Positions 17,830 to 27,910 are shown, numbered from the stretch's first letter. The stretch is DNA of 64,000 nt from an uncultured Prochlorococcus sp. (GCA_902560875.1 CACENO010000002.1:1-64000), one strand, 5' to 3'. Made by a program: numbers and translations. The notes: generated from the sequence alone by a model not told the origin.

Positions 17830-19374
17830 TTGCCTGCCCTTGCTTGGCATCGACTGGGAGAGTATCTGCATGAGACCCAGCTACTGGGCTCTATTCAGGC
17901 AACCCTGTATTGGGATCAAAACACCTCGATGCCTTCCAGTGCTTCTTCTTGGAGGGCAGACCAATTAAGCCTTTTAGCTAGGCAATTGCATGCAAGGCAG
18001 AGTAGTAAAGAATTTGAGGAGCTTATTCAAGAGGCAAAGATTGAGTTTCAAGAGGCTTATCGTTTTGGTGATTTAAAGCAGGAACAAATTGAAGAAAGAC
18101 AAAGAAACTTGGAATTATTAGATCAAGATTATTTACGTCAAAAACGTCTTGACCCCACTTTGGTTGTTGAGTTGGCGAAGGCAAAAGCTGAGGGATATAA
18201 CCTTTGGCAGCAGGCAAGGTCTAAAGCTGAATTTAGATACTTTTCGCCTGCTTTACAAAAACTAATTACTTTAAGGAAGGAACAAGCAATACAACTTGCT
18301 GAGCAGCGAACTTGTTGGGAAACTTTGGCCCAGCCATTTGAGCCTGATCTAACAATTGATCGTCTTCATCAATTGTTTGCCCCTTTGAGGGAGGTTTTAC
18401 CGGATTTAATTGATAATGTTCGTGGTTGGGGAAGGGAGATCAATTCAGGGTGGGATCTCGATGAGAATTCCCAGAAGGTTCTGTGTGATCGTTTGCTTGA
18501 TGATTGGGGTAGAGATTTAAATATCACCTGTATTGCTAAATCTCCGCATCCATTTTCAATAACTCTTGGCCCAAAAGATTTTCGCCTTACAACCAGGGTT
18601 GTTTCTGGGAATCCGCTGTCATGTTTTTTAGCTACTGCCCATGAATGGGGGCATTCTCTCTATGAACAAGGATTGCCGATTCAGAGCCATCAATGGTTTG
18701 CTTGGCCTCTTGGTCAAGCAACTTCTATGGGAGTGCATGAAAGTCAGTCACTTTTCTGGGAAAATAGAATTGCTAGAAGTCGAGCCTTCTCCGAGAGGTT
18801 TTGGCCATATTTTGCAAAAGAAGGGGCTCCACTTAGGAGTGGATTGGACCTTTGGCATGCAATGAATCCTTTGCGGCCTGGATGGAATCGAGTTGAGGCT
18901 GATGAACTTAGCTATGGTCTACACATCCTTATTAGAACAGAGCTTGAAATAGCATTGCTGGAAGAAGGATTAGAGGTGGAAGCTCTCCCAACTGAATGGA
19001 ATCTTCGCTATAAAAATCTTCTTGGTATAAATCCACAAGATGATGGTGAAGGTTGTTTACAAGATGTTCATTGGAGTGAGGGGCAATTTGGTTATTTCCC
19101 CTCTTATTTATTAGGTCATTTAATTAGTGCACAACTTTCCGATGCTATGGAGGAATCTCTTAAAGATTCCATCGGGGACGATCCAATAGAGACATCTATA
19201 AAGAATGGGAATCAATCCAAGCTGCTTGAATGGCTGCGTAAAGAAGTGCATGCTCATGGTAGAAAGATGAATGCTGAAACCTTGGTTAAGAAAGTTTCAG
19301 GTAAGACTCTTTCTAGTTCTCCTTTCCTCACCTATTTGAAGAAAAAATTGGATGTACTGAAGAGCACCTCGTAG
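17830..19374 (+). CDS. Metallocarboxypeptidase, M32 (Taq) family
   Basis: The protein has 514 residues. The zinc motif HEWGH is at 271-275 with the downstream metal Glu in HESQSLFWENR, and DQNTSMPS occurs near the N-terminus as in the family. It begins with TTG at 17830: an in-frame stop lies four codons upstream (TAG 17818-17820), and no ATG or GTG precedes conserved sequence. Cytoplasmic broad-specificity carboxypeptidase. Followed by a pyrophosphatase after 27 bp. Upstream there are 274 bp with no gene. Confidence 0.93.
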   Translation: MPALAWHRLGEYLHETQLLGSIQATLYWDQNTSMPSSASSWRADQLSLLARQLHARQSSKEFEELIQEAKIEFQEAYRFGDLKQEQIEERQRNLELLDQDYLRQKRLDPTLVVELAKAKAEGYNLWQQARSKAEFRYFSPALQKLITLRKEQAIQLAEQRTCWETLAQPFEPDLTIDRLHQLFAPLREVLPDLIDNVRGWGREINSGWDLDENSQKVLCDRLLDDWGRDLNITCIAKSPHPFSITLGPKDFRLTTRVVSGNPLSCFLATAHEWGHSLYEQGLPIQSHQWFAWPLGQATSMGVHESQSLFWENRIARSRAFSERFWPYFAKEGAPLRSGLDLWHAMNPLRPGWNRVEADELSYGLHILIRTELEIALLEEGLEVEALPTEWNLRYKNLLGINPQDDGEGCLQDVHWSEGQFGYFPSYLLGHLISAQLSDAMEESLKDSIGDDPIETSIKNGNQSKLLEWLRKEVHAHGRKMNAETLVKKVSGKTLSSSPFLTYLKKKLDVLKSTS

Positions 19375-19401
19375 GATGCTCGCCTGGAACTTTCGATAAG
19401 T

Positions 19402-19989
19402 ATGGCCAACATCGATCAGGCTCCTAGCAAGAGCATGCCAAACCTGCTTCATGTCTTACCTCCCTTCTCTAATGAAGCTGAATTGCGGCTTAACACAATT
19501 GTTGAGCTTAATTCCAATACAATTAATAAGTATGAGTTAATTACTGAGACAGGTCATCTCAAATTGGACCGAGTTGGTTATTCGTCTTTAGCCTATCCAT
19601 TCGCCTATGGTTGTATTCCAAGGACATGGGATGAAGATGGAGATCCTTTGGATATAGAGATAGTTGGAGTAACAGAGCCATTAATTCCAGGATCTATTGT
19701 TGAAGCAAGAATTATTGGAATAATGACTTTTGATGATGGAGGTGAAGTTGATGACAAGGTTATTGCAGTTATTGCTGATGATAAGCGTATGGATCACATC
19801 ACTAGTTATGAACAATTAGGGGAACATTGGATCAAGGAAACTACATATTATTGGGAGCATTATAAAGATCTTAAGAAGCCAGGCACTTGCAAAGTTAATG
19901 GCTTTTTTGATGTAAAGAAAGCTCTTGAAATCATTAAAGAGTGTGGTGATCGTTATCTAGCCGAAATCGCGCCTAAATTGGTTGATTAG
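19402..19989 (+). CDS. ppa: Family I inorganic pyrophosphatase, complete active site (copy 1)
   Basis: Hydrolyses pyrophosphate to phosphate, pulling biosynthetic reactions forward. 195 residues. Residues corresponding to the E. coli active site are present: E35, K43, E45, R57, the signature DGDPLD at 79-84, then Asp residues in the FDDGGEVDDK block, and YK in EHYKDLKK. The signature Asp (81, E. coli D67) is kept. The sequence is diverged from the usual cyanobacterial copy, and a second pyrophosphatase lies at 35547-36089. This copy is probably the working enzyme. An independent origin by transfer is possible. Confidence 0.93.
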   Translation: MANIDQAPSKSMPNLLHVLPPFSNEAELRLNTIVELNSNTINKYELITETGHLKLDRVGYSSLAYPFAYGCIPRTWDEDGDPLDIEIVGVTEPLIPGSIVEARIIGIMTFDDGGEVDDKVIAVIADDKRMDHITSYEQLGEHWIKETTYYWEHYKDLKKPGTCKVNGFFDVKKALEIIKECGDRYLAEIAPKLVD

Positions 19990-20047
19990 TTACAAGATCA
20001 AGTCTCTAAATGTTTATCTTGGTAAGTTTTATTCTTATTTCTTGATA

Positions 20048-20106
20048 AAATTGTTCTTCAAGTTTCAGTGAAATGGCAAACTGAGTATTAACTTAAAGAA
20101 CAATTT
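20048..20106. terminator. Inverted repeat between convergent genes, possible two-way terminator
   Basis: An 11-base arm (20048-20058, AAATTGTTCTT) and its perfect complement (20096-20106) flank a 37-base loop. Inside, AGTTT and AAACT can form a smaller stem. It lies between the ppa stop and the hemC stop, the place for a shared terminator. The long loop makes this uncertain. Confidence 0.35.
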
Positions 20107-20108
20107 GT

Positions 20109-21062
20109 TTATGTACCAGGCCTTACAGATTTAAAGATTTCTTCGAGTATTTCGCCTGCGCCTTGCTCTTTTAAAAGATTTGCTAGCTCTACTCCAATTG
20201 GTTCTGGATTATTTGCAGAGCCAGTTTTTGTATCTCTTATTAATGTTTTTCCATCTAAACTTGCAACCATTCCTATGAGGGTCAATTCATTGGATTCAAT
20301 TTTACTATTAACACCAATAGGAACTTGGCATCCACCTTCTAGTTCTCTTAAAAAGGATCTTTCAGCTAAGCATCTTTTAGAGGTTGGTTGATGTTCAAGG
20401 CTTTTGATTATTTCCAATACCTCTGGGCGGTTGTCTACGCATTCAATCCCTAAGGCTCCTTGGCCAACAGCATGTAGAGAGATCTCACTTGGAATTATTT
20501 GGTGAATTCGATTGCCAAACCCAAGTCTTGTTAGGCCTGCTGCTGCAAGTATTAGACAGTCATATCCCCCAGCGTCTAGTTTCTCTAACCTAGTAATTAC
20601 ATTGCCCCTAACATCTTTAAAAATTAAATTTGGGTATTTGTGTCGAAGTTGAGCAAGTCTTCTTAGGGAGCTGGTTCCTACTACTGATCCTGCAGGTAGA
20701 GTCTCTAGTTGATGTGCTTCATTCTTTTTATTTACTACCAGAGCATCTGCTGGATCTTCCCTTTCTGTAATACAACCAAGCATTAGACCTTCTGGAAGAT
20801 TTGTCGGAAGATCTTTAAGAGAATGAACGGCTATTTCAGCTCGACCAACGAGCATTTGAGCTTCCAACTCTTTTGTAAAGAGGCCTTTGTCTCCAATCTT
20901 GGCCAGCGCTACATCAAGGATCTTGTCACCTTGAGTTGCCATGGCTTCTATGGAGATTGAAAGCCCTGGATGCTTTAGCTCTAGTTCTTCCTTGACCCAG
21001 TTTGTCTGGACCATGGCCAGCTGGCTTCGGCGAGAGGCGATGCGCAGTTGGTCGAGGCTCAT
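20109..21062 (-). CDS. hemC: Porphobilinogen deaminase (hydroxymethylbilane synthase)
   Basis: Joins four porphobilinogen units into hydroxymethylbilane for heme, chlorophyll and cobalamin. The ATG at 21062 gives 317 residues starting [17 protein letters not shown], the normal family start; a longer reading from 21113 adds 17 unlikely residues. Catalytic D84 is in SLKDLP. The cofactor-holding Cys is C245 in [10 protein letters not shown]. Basic cofactor contacts lie in GTSSLRR and DVRGNV. It is downstream of rpoD on the same strand, with 259 bp between. Confidence 0.96.
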   Translation of the reverse strand: MSLDQLRIASRRSQLAMVQTNWVKEELELKHPGLSISIEAMATQGDKILDVALAKIGDKGLFTKELEAQMLVGRAEIAVHSLKDLPTNLPEGLMLGCITEREDPADALVVNKKNEAHQLETLPAGSVVGTSSLRRLAQLRHKYPNLIFKDVRGNVITRLEKLDAGGYDCLILAAAGLTRLGFGNRIHQIIPSEISLHAVGQGALGIECVDNRPEVLEIIKSLEHQPTSKRCLAERSFLRELEGGCQVPIGVNSKIESNELTLIGMVASLDGKTLIRDTKTGSANNPEPIGVELANLLKEQGAGEILEEIFKSVRPGT

Positions 21063-21321
21063 TGAAGATTGTTCGCAGACATTCAGAATAAACAGGCTAC
21101 CTTCCGAAACCACCCAAGTCTGACAATCCCTTAATTAGATTAATGGACTCGAAATTACTAATTGATAAGTAAAATGCATACTTTGGGCATAATTGTGTTT
21201 CTTAATTGGCGAAAATCGGTATCTTTTTCGATTCTATGTTTGCCATAAAGGTCTGGCAGCACTAACTTTAAGGTTCAATATTGAACTTATTTGCTAACAG
21301 TTTTATTTCTAAAGTAATTAA

Positions 21322-22620
21322 TTATTTGATATATTCTTTTAAGACTCCATTCCTATTTGGATGGCGCAGTTTTCTAAGAGCTTTGGCTTCAATTTGCCTA
21401 ATTCGCTCACGAGTCACATCAAATATCTGTCCGATTTCTTCTAATGTTTTCATTCGCCCGTCGTCTAGTCCATAACGTAGTCGAAGTACATCCCTTTCCC
21501 TAGGGCTTAGCGTTGCAAGGACGCCTTCTAAATCTTCTCTGAGAAGGTTTTTGGAAACATCCTGTTCTGGGTTTTCTATATCAGCTTCGATGAAGTCACC
21601 GAGTCTTGAATCCTCTTCCTTTCCAATAGGTGTTTCTAATGAGATGGGTAATTGAGCACTTTTAGCAATAAAACGAAGCTTCTCTATTGTCATCTCCATG
21701 CTCTCAGCAATTTCTTCTTCTGTTGGCTTCCTTCCGAACTCTTGACTAAGAACCTTGGTGGTTTTTTTAATGCGTGAAATGGTTTCATAAAGATGAACTG
21801 GAAGTCTAATAGTGCGACTTTGATCTGCTATGGCTCTTGTAATTGCTTGGCGAATCCACCAGGTTGCATATGTAGAGAATTTGTATCCTTTTTCATGGTC
21901 AAATTTCTCAGCGGCTCTAATAAGCCCAAGACTTCCTTCTTGAATTAAGTCTTGGAATGAAAGTCCCCTATTCATATATTTCTTAGCGATAGAAACAACT
22001 AGGCGCAAATTTGACTGCACCATTTTTTCTTTTGCTCTTCGGCCCAGCATTAACCTCCTACGGAATCTAACTAAGGGCATGCCTACAAGTGCTGCCCATT
22101 CCTTTGTTGTTGGATAGTGATCATTTTCACTTTCAAATTGTGCTGCAAGCTCTTCAAGATTTAGTAGATCAGCAATTTTTCTTGCAAGTTCAATTTCTTC
22201 GTCTGGCCTTAATAAACGTATTCGACCAATTTCTTGAAGGTAAACTCTAATAGAGTCTTCTGTATAAACTCCTTTGGGGCCAAGTTTGATACTTGCTAGT
22301 GCTCTTGCTCTTGCTTCTTGTTCACTAATACTAAGTGTAGAAGTTGAACTTAAAGGTTCTGAATTATTTACTTTGCTTAGAGATGCTTCTACAAGTAGTT
22401 GATCAGCTGCTGCATCTAGATTTTTTACTGGCAGCTCAAAATCCTTAGGTTTTGATTTTGATTTTTTAGTAGAAGAAGTTGACTTCTTTGTCGATGTACT
22501 TTTTTTAGCTTTGATTTTTTTCTTAGTACTTTTCACTTCTTTCTCGGCAGCTGAAGCAGTTAGGGGAGTTCCAGTTGGTTTGGATTTTGTAGCTGTTGAC
22601 TTGGTAGCGGCTGGGCTCAT
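21322..22620 (-). CDS. rpoD: Primary sigma-70 factor
   Basis: Main housekeeping sigma factor (group 1) of RNA polymerase, 432 residues. The first 60 residues are an extreme Lys/Ser/Thr-rich stretch ([19 protein letters not shown]). Region 1.2 is [16 protein letters not shown]; region 2 is [25 protein letters not shown] and [17 protein letters not shown] (-10 recognition); region 3 is about 280-340; the region 4.2 helix-turn-helix is [20 protein letters not shown] (-35). The large non-conserved domain of proteobacterial RpoD is absent, as in other cyanobacteria. Confidence 0.95.
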   Translation of the reverse strand: MSPAATKSTATKSKPTGTPLTASAAEKEVKSTKKKIKAKKSTSTKKSTSSTKKSKSKPKDFELPVKNLDAAADQLLVEASLSKVNNSEPLSSTSTLSISEQEARARALASIKLGPKGVYTEDSIRVYLQEIGRIRLLRPDEEIELARKIADLLNLEELAAQFESENDHYPTTKEWAALVGMPLVRFRRRLMLGRRAKEKMVQSNLRLVVSIAKKYMNRGLSFQDLIQEGSLGLIRAAEKFDHEKGYKFSTYATWWIRQAITRAIADQSRTIRLPVHLYETISRIKKTTKVLSQEFGRKPTEEEIAESMEMTIEKLRFIAKSAQLPISLETPIGKEEDSRLGDFIEADIENPEQDVSKNLLREDLEGVLATLSPRERDVLRLRYGLDDGRMKTLEEIGQIFDVTRERIRQIEAKALRKLRHPNRNGVLKEYIK

Positions 22621-22830
22621 TTCAGGACACGCGAACTAACAAAAGGGATGGTCAAATAAATGCATGGCTTGTACTTTGGCAGCAATGCTTAAGTGACCAT
22701 GACATCTGAAACAACGGACTGATCTTTGGCTATATCGTGATACGAGTATCAATTGAGCCCCCTTTAGGAAGGCCTATGAATCCATGTATCCGACTAGACA
22801 AAAGGTCTGTTTGTTTTAGATGTGGAAACT

Positions 22831-22990
22831 AAAAAGAGATGACATGGGACGTGGCAGGGATGTCAGGGGCTTTCTCAGACCGGCTGATCCGCCTTTTGGA
22901 GGGTTCCCAAAAGGGTTTCAAGCTTCTTGTCTTCCCGCTGGACGGAATTCTGCTTTGTTCCGTCAACAGCCTTTGGGCTGTCCAACAACT
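22831..22990 (-). ncRNA. Candidate structured RNA in the rpoD-priA gap
   Basis: The gap 22621-23024 (404 bp) has no ORF that I trust. It holds three consecutive hairpins: CCTTTTGG with CCAAAAGG (seven-base loop, around 22893-22915), GACGGAA with TTCCGTC (around 22943-22965), and ACAGCC with GGCTGT (four-base loop, around 22967-22982). On the minus strand a TGACAT/ATGTCA stem is followed by TCTCTTTTT (complement of 22831-22839), which could end a transcript of about 155 nt. This segment is more GC-rich than its surroundings. It does not match tmRNA, SRP RNA or RNase P motifs that I know. Strand and identity are inference. Confidence 0.35.
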
Positions 22991-23024
22991 CAATGTTAAA
23001 AAAAACTTGTGACGTCGGCAAGTA

Positions 23025-25292
23025 TTGATTCTCAGCCCCCCCCCTGCCGAAGTAGATGTTTGGTTGGAAGTGGGTAAAGAAGGTCGCTATTTCACTTATA
23101 GGGATAATTCAAGACTGGGAGTGGATCTTGGGGATTTGGTTAGGGTGCGTTTAAGAGGAAGATCTATGAATGGCCTTGTTGTAGCAAGACGTATAGGTTC
23201 TATTTCAAGTGAAAAATATATTAATCAGACTCAAAAAGTTTCTTTAGCAAGTGTAGAGGCTTTGGTTCAACAGGCTGCTGTTGATTCGGGGTGGAGGAAG
23301 TGGTTGGAAGAGATGGCCACTCATTGTCACATTAGTCCGTTTCGTATGCTTAAGGCTGCCTTGCCATCTGGCTGGTTGGGGGAAAGTAAATCCACACATT
23401 TAAGCCATAAGAGTCTTTGGTGGGTCTCTATTAATAAAGATTTTTCTTACAAAGGTGAGCTTACTAACAGGCAAAAGGAGTTAGAGGATTTTCTTACTTC
23501 TTCTGATGGTGGAGCTTGGCAGAAAGACCTTCATTCTGAGGGCTTTTCAATTGGAGTTATTAAAAGTTTGATAACAAGAGGTTTAATCTCTAGGGAAAAG
23601 AGGAAGCAGTCAATAGATCTCCAGAAAAGTCAAAAAACTCTAAAGCCTTTTTCATCTGAATTAGAGCTAGCTAGAACTTTGACAGATGAACAATTATCTG
23701 CGATAAACATCTTTGATTCTCAAAAGCAAGGATCAGCTTTGCTTCTTTGGGGTGTTACTGGTTCAGGAAAAACAGAGGTTTATCTTCAAATTGCACAAAA
23801 GGAGTTGTCTTCTGGGAAAAATTGTTTAATTCTTACACCTGAGATTGGTTTAATTCCTCAGCTAGTTGATCGATTTATTAAACGTTTTGGGGATAAGGTC
23901 CTTGAGTATCACAGTTCTTGCACCTCAAAAGAGAGAGCTCGAACATGGAGAAGGATTTTGGCCTCTTCGGAGCCACTTGTTGTAATAGGCACTCGTTCTG
24001 CTGTTTTTTTGCCTCTTTCTCCTTTGGGTTTGATTGTTCTTGATGAAGAGCATGACAGTTCTTATAAACAAGAGTCCCCTATGCCTTGTTACCACGCTAG
24101 AGATATGGCTCTCAATAGGGCCGTTTTTTCAGGCGCAAGGGTAATACTTGGCAGTGCAACACCTTCACTATTTACTTGGAAAAATCTTGCTCCTAATGGC
24201 TCAATTGCATTAGCTCGATTAACCAGACGTATCTCTGATAAACCTTTGCCAAAAGTTCATATTGTTGATATGAGGCAAGAGCTTGCTGAGGGGCATAAAA
24301 GACTTATTAGCAGGCCATTGATGGATCATTTGGCAGCATTACCTGAGAATAAAGAACAGGCGGTTGTCTTGGTCCCTCGAAGAGGCTATAGCAGTTTCTT
24401 AAGTTGCAGAAGTTGTGGAGAAGTTGTTCAGTGTCCTAACTGCGATGTCGCCTTAACAGTTCATAGAGGCAAAGAAGGACAAAGTTGGTTGCGATGCCAC
24501 TGGTGTGATTACCGCTCAAATGTGGGGTCAAGATGTCATCAATGTGGTTCAAATGCTTTTAAACCCTTTGGTGCAGGAACTCAGAGAGTTATGGACCATT
24601 TAGTTAAGGAGTTAGAGGGCGTGAGGTTTTTGCGCTTTGATAGGGATACCACCGGTGGGCGCGATGGACACCGACAATTGCTTGAAAAATTTGCATTAGG
24701 TGAAGCTGATGTCCTTATAGGGACTCAAATGCTTGCTAAAGGCATGGATCTTCCTCGAGTAACACTTGCAGCAGTACTTGCCGCGGATGGACTCTTGCAT
24801 CGCCCTGATTTACTGGCAAGCGAACAGAGCCTTCAGCTTTTTATGCAACTGGCTGGACGTGCTGGTCGTGGGGAGAAACCAGGGAAAGTTCTTATTCAAA
24901 CTTATTGTCCAGATCACCCAGTAATTCTTCATTTAGTGGATGGAAGATATGAGGAATTTTTAAAAAAGGAATCAGAACTTAGAAGAGAGGCAGGTTTGGT
25001 TCCTTTTAGCAGAGCATGTTTATTGCGATTGGCTGGTGAATCAGCCGTTAAAACCGCAACAACAGCTTCAGTATTGGCTGAACAAATACGACCCTTATGT
25101 AATAGTAGGGATTGGCAATTGGTAGGGCCAGCACCAGCCTTGATTTCAAAAGTTGCCGGTAAAAGTCGTTGGCAAATTTTGCTACATGGACCTGAATCAA
25201 GTCCATTACCTTTACCTAGTGGAAGTGAGCTCTGGAAGGTATTGCCATTTGACGTAAGTTTATCTATCGATCCAGATCCATTGGAACTTTGA
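23025..25292 (+). CDS. priA: Primosomal protein N' (replication restart helicase)
   Basis: 3'-5' DNA helicase that restarts collapsed forks; 755 residues from TTG 23025. The winged-helix-like N-terminal domain (VDVWLEVGKEGRYFTYRD...) precedes Walker A GVTGSGKTE (about 242-250), the DEEH box (about 339-342), and the zinc cysteines CRSCGEVVQCPNCD and CHWCDY/CHQCGS (about 459-505). Helicase C domain motifs IGTQMLAKGMD and QLAGRAGRG are present. The start codes through a nine-C tract; a GTG at 23009 leads into the same tract in another frame, so the true start is uncertain. Confidence 0.93.
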   Translation: MILSPPPAEVDVWLEVGKEGRYFTYRDNSRLGVDLGDLVRVRLRGRSMNGLVVARRIGSISSEKYINQTQKVSLASVEALVQQAAVDSGWRKWLEEMATHCHISPFRMLKAALPSGWLGESKSTHLSHKSLWWVSINKDFSYKGELTNRQKELEDFLTSSDGGAWQKDLHSEGFSIGVIKSLITRGLISREKRKQSIDLQKSQKTLKPFSSELELARTLTDEQLSAINIFDSQKQGSALLLWGVTGSGKTEVYLQIAQKELSSGKNCLILTPEIGLIPQLVDRFIKRFGDKVLEYHSSCTSKERARTWRRILASSEPLVVIGTRSAVFLPLSPLGLIVLDEEHDSSYKQESPMPCYHARDMALNRAVFSGARVILGSATPSLFTWKNLAPNGSIALARLTRRISDKPLPKVHIVDMRQELAEGHKRLISRPLMDHLAALPENKEQAVVLVPRRGYSSFLSCRSCGEVVQCPNCDVALTVHRGKEGQSWLRCHWCDYRSNVGSRCHQCGSNAFKPFGAGTQRVMDHLVKELEGVRFLRFDRDTTGGRDGHRQLLEKFALGEADVLIGTQMLAKGMDLPRVTLAAVLAADGLLHRPDLLASEQSLQLFMQLAGRAGRGEKPGKVLIQTYCPDHPVILHLVDGRYEEFLKKESELRREAGLVPFSRACLLRLAGESAVKTATTASVLAEQIRPLCNSRDWQLVGPAPALISKVAGKSRWQILLHGPESSPLPLPSGSELWKVLPFDVSLSIDPDPLEL
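23036..23044 (+). repeat. Nine-C homopolymer at the priA start
   Basis: A run of nine C lies five codons into priA (Ser-Pro-Pro-Pro). Tracts like this can slip during copying. With eight C, an upstream GTG at 23009 would read straight into PriA with 12 extra residues ending in DSQPPP. With nine it reads out of frame and stops soon after. Confidence 0.8.
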
Positions 25293-25312
25293 AGTAATTA
25301 AAATTTTATATT

Positions 25313-26407
25313 TTAAGGTGGGAGTTCTGGGAACCCAAAACCCATGTTCACCCTAATCGATTGAAGTATAAGAGTTAGGAAAAGTAGTGTTAATACTATT
25401 ATTATTCCTATGCCAAGTTTATTCCATTTCCATTGATAGAAATTTAAAGTATTTGTTTTCCCTTGTTGGATTTTCCAGGTAACCCCATCTTTGTCTTGTT
25501 CAGCTTGAATTGGTATTGAATTCAGTTCTAGATTGTTACTTGGATTATTTATTATGATGAAAAACTCTAGACCAGGAATTATTGGTAACTCTTTTAGATC
25601 TATATTTAATTTGACATTCTGCTGCACTCCTATTAGCCAATTTTTTTCTCTTAAAGAAAGTTCTGGTGGAACAATATCTAACCCTGTGGACTCTATTGCG
25701 GTTGAGAATAATTTTTGAAGAGTTATATTCGCATCTTTTGAACGCATTGAAGGAGTTCTTATCTTTTGTTGTCCTCTTGATTCAGATGTAATGTCTATAT
25801 TAGGCATATTTCGTCTTAAAGAACTTGCAAATTCTATTTGCCAGGGCAATAGTTTCATTGTATTACTTTGGATCGCCCAGTTGAATTGTATTTGGTCAGG
25901 AGCAGGAAGAAATATTTCATTCTTAATTTGAACACAACCACTTAATAATAGAGTTAGAATAGCAAGGATTATTAAGACCATTGAGGAAAAGCCTTTACTA
26001 AGAGCTCTTGTCGGGCCAGTTGGAGGCGAAGGCTCTTTTTTCTTCTTTTTTGTATTTATTTTTAGTTGATTGAAATTATTTCCTGTGCTAGTTGTTAGAT
26101 CTATATTTGGAAGTTGAATAGACCAATTCTTTGGTCTTTCCAAGCTAGGAGACTCGAGAACAGATAATAATTGCCTTGACTCTTGTCGGATCTCACTGTC
26201 TTTTGATCGGGTTAACTGACGACATAGCGAGATTGCTTTTTGATCTTCTCCCTTTCCCATCCAAGCTGTTATCAGAAGCATTCGAATTCTTCCGCCCTTT
26301 TCGCTAGTTAGAGGATGTCTTTCAAGTAATTTTGTCAATTCATCTATACATTGGCCATAATCGCCTTGCTCTAAGGCAGCCTCAGCTAATGCCAGGCTTG
26401 TATCCAT
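25313..26407 (-). CDS. Membrane protein with TPR-like N-terminus and DUF3153-type domain
   Basis: The protein has 364 residues. Residues 1-85 are helical, TPR-like (LAEAALEQGDYGQCIDELTKLLERHP). A Lys-rich linker (about 118-127) leads to a hydrophobic segment ending in a lipobox-like LLLSGC (C158), followed by a cell-surface-type domain and a last membrane helix (about 330-352). A lipobox in the middle of a protein is odd and suggests an ancestral fusion of a cytoplasmic repeat protein with a lipoprotein. It follows argB by three bases, so they are probably cotranscribed. Function unknown. Confidence 0.72.
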   Translation of the reverse strand: MDTSLALAEAALEQGDYGQCIDELTKLLERHPLTSEKGGRIRMLLITAWMGKGEDQKAISLCRQLTRSKDSEIRQESRQLLSVLESPSLERPKNWSIQLPNIDLTTSTGNNFNQLKINTKKKKKEPSPPTGPTRALSKGFSSMVLIILAILTLLLSGCVQIKNEIFLPAPDQIQFNWAIQSNTMKLLPWQIEFASSLRRNMPNIDITSESRGQQKIRTPSMRSKDANITLQKLFSTAIESTGLDIVPPELSLREKNWLIGVQQNVKLNIDLKELPIIPGLEFFIIINNPSNNLELNSIPIQAEQDKDGVTWKIQQGKTNTLNFYQWKWNKLGIGIIIVLTLLFLTLILQSIRVNMGFGFPELPP

Positions 26408-26410
26408 CTC

Positions 26411-27295
26411 TCAGCTTCTACCTATAACCATTGTCCCTATTCCTGTGTCAGTGAAAACTTCTAATAGAAGCGAATGAGGGACACGTCCATCAATGATATG
26501 AGTAGCTGCCACCCCTTGAGCCAAAGCTCTTATGCAGCATTCTGTTTTTGGTGTCATCCCACCGTTGATTATCCCTTTTTTTATTAGTTCGCGTGCTTCA
26601 GAAAGGTTTAATTGTCTAATAAGAGAAGCAGAGTGATCTTTGCTTCTGAGAATGCCTGGAGTGTCAGTTAGCAGTATTAGTTTTTCGGCTTGGAGAGATG
26701 CTGCAAGTTCTCCTGCAACTGTATCTGCATTGATGTTATGAGATCGACCATTTGCTGTTGCGGCGACGCTAGATATCACAGGTACATAACCCTTCAAAAG
26801 GAGTGGCTCTAAGACATCTGGATTCATGCTGCTGACTTCTCCCACAAGACCGTGACTGCCATTACCCAATTGACGAGCTTTTATTAACCCTCCATCCATT
26901 CCACATAAACCAACTGCTTGAGCACCTAATTGGTTTATTCCATTAACAATTTGTTTGTTAACCCTTCCGACAAGAACCATCTCGACTACATCCATAGTCT
27001 CTGGGTCTGTAATTCTTAGCCCATCGCGAAATTCAGGAGTTTTCCCAAGTTTCTTAAGCCATTCATTAATTTCTGGCCCCCCTCCATGTACGACAACTGT
27101 TTGAACTCCAACACTAGAGAGAAGTGCAATATCTCTAAATACAGCTTCTTGCAGTGTTTTATGAGCCATTGCGGCTCCTCCATATTTGATAACGATTCTT
27201 CTTCCAGCAAACCTTTGGATATAAGGCAGAGCTTCGCTTAGTACTGAAACTCTCAGCGCTTCATCGCTTGAATTTTTTGTTTGGGATTCTTTCAA
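26411..27295 (-). CDS. argB: Acetylglutamate kinase
   Basis: Second step of arginine synthesis and the target of PII control in cyanobacteria. 294 residues from a TTG start at 27295. Motifs: [43 protein letters not shown] and TDTPGIL. The N-terminal helix ([12 protein letters not shown]) found in arginine-inhibited, hexameric forms is present, consistent with feedback control. It is between a DUF2854-type gene and a TPR/lipobox gene on the same strand. Confidence 0.96.
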   Translation of the reverse strand: MKESQTKNSSDEALRVSVLSEALPYIQRFAGRRIVIKYGGAAMAHKTLQEAVFRDIALLSSVGVQTVVVHGGGPEINEWLKKLGKTPEFRDGLRITDPETMDVVEMVLVGRVNKQIVNGINQLGAQAVGLCGMDGGLIKARQLGNGSHGLVGEVSSMNPDVLEPLLLKGYVPVISSVAATANGRSHNINADTVAGELAASLQAEKLILLTDTPGILRSKDHSASLIRQLNLSEARELIKKGIINGGMTPKTECCIRALAQGVAATHIIDGRVPHSLLLEVFTDTGIGTMVIGRS

Positions 27296-27349
27296 GGACG
27301 TTTCCCTAGATGATTCTCATATTGCTATGCAATCCAACTGCATGCTTGC

Positions 27350-27910
27350 TCAAGAGTCCATTGATTTTGTTGCTGGAACAATAATTAAATCAATTTCATC
27401 TTTGTTTTGAGAAATAACCTCTGCCTGCATTCCTTTCGTAAAGAATCTACCTAAACGCTCTTGTTTCTCTTCCCATGATGGAAGAGGAACACCACCTCTT
27501 TGAAATCTCATGCGAATACCGTAGCCCGTTGTTGTTTCCAGCTCTTCTATTTCTAATAATTTGGGAGGATCATTATCCTCCCAGAGTTTTAGGGCTTGGA
27601 GTGAGGATTCAAGATGAACCTTTTGTCCATATCGCCATCTTGTGACATCTTTCAGGAGTTTTGCAAGTTCAGGTGGACCTGCCTCTCTTGTTTTTGCAAG
27701 TTCTGATTCTGGGGTGATCCTTTTAGCAGGGGCCAATTCTGAACTTTTTAAAGCAAGGCCTGCTAGAAAGATTGGGAAACCATAGAAAAGTGTTGGTACG
27801 CTTAGATTTGCCGCACCCGTCACATAGGCCATGCCTCCAATAACTGTAAGGACAGCACCAGTAACAATTATCAAATTTGCTGGAGAGAAAAGTTGCTTCA
27901 TGTTTCCCAT
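27350..27910 (-). CDS. DUF2854-type cyanobacterial membrane protein
   Basis: The protein has 186 residues. Two adjacent hydrophobic segments lie at about residues 12-32 (NLIIVTGAVLTVIGGMAYVTG) and 36-54 (LSVPTLFYGFPIFLAGLAL), then a soluble, charged domain (VTRWRYGQKVHLESSLQALKLWED...) ending in DLIIVPATKS. This matches the DUF2854 type conserved in cyanobacteria and plastids. An ATG three codons later (27901) is a possible start. Upstream of argB with a 54-bp gap. Function unknown. Confidence 0.8.
   Translation of the reverse strand: MGNMKQLFSPANLIIVTGAVLTVIGGMAYVTGAANLSVPTLFYGFPIFLAGLALKSSELAPAKRITPESELAKTREAGPPELAKLLKDVTRWRYGQKVHLESSLQALKLWEDNDPPKLLEIEELETTTGYGIRMRFQRGGVPLPSWEEKQERLGRFFTKGMQAEVISQNKDEIDLIIVPATKSMDS

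Noticed and set aside
22440..22620. Repeat-like A/T-rich tract at the rpoD 5' end
   Set aside because: It codes for the Lys/Ser/Thr-rich N-terminus of the sigma factor; no regular period that would make a separate feature.
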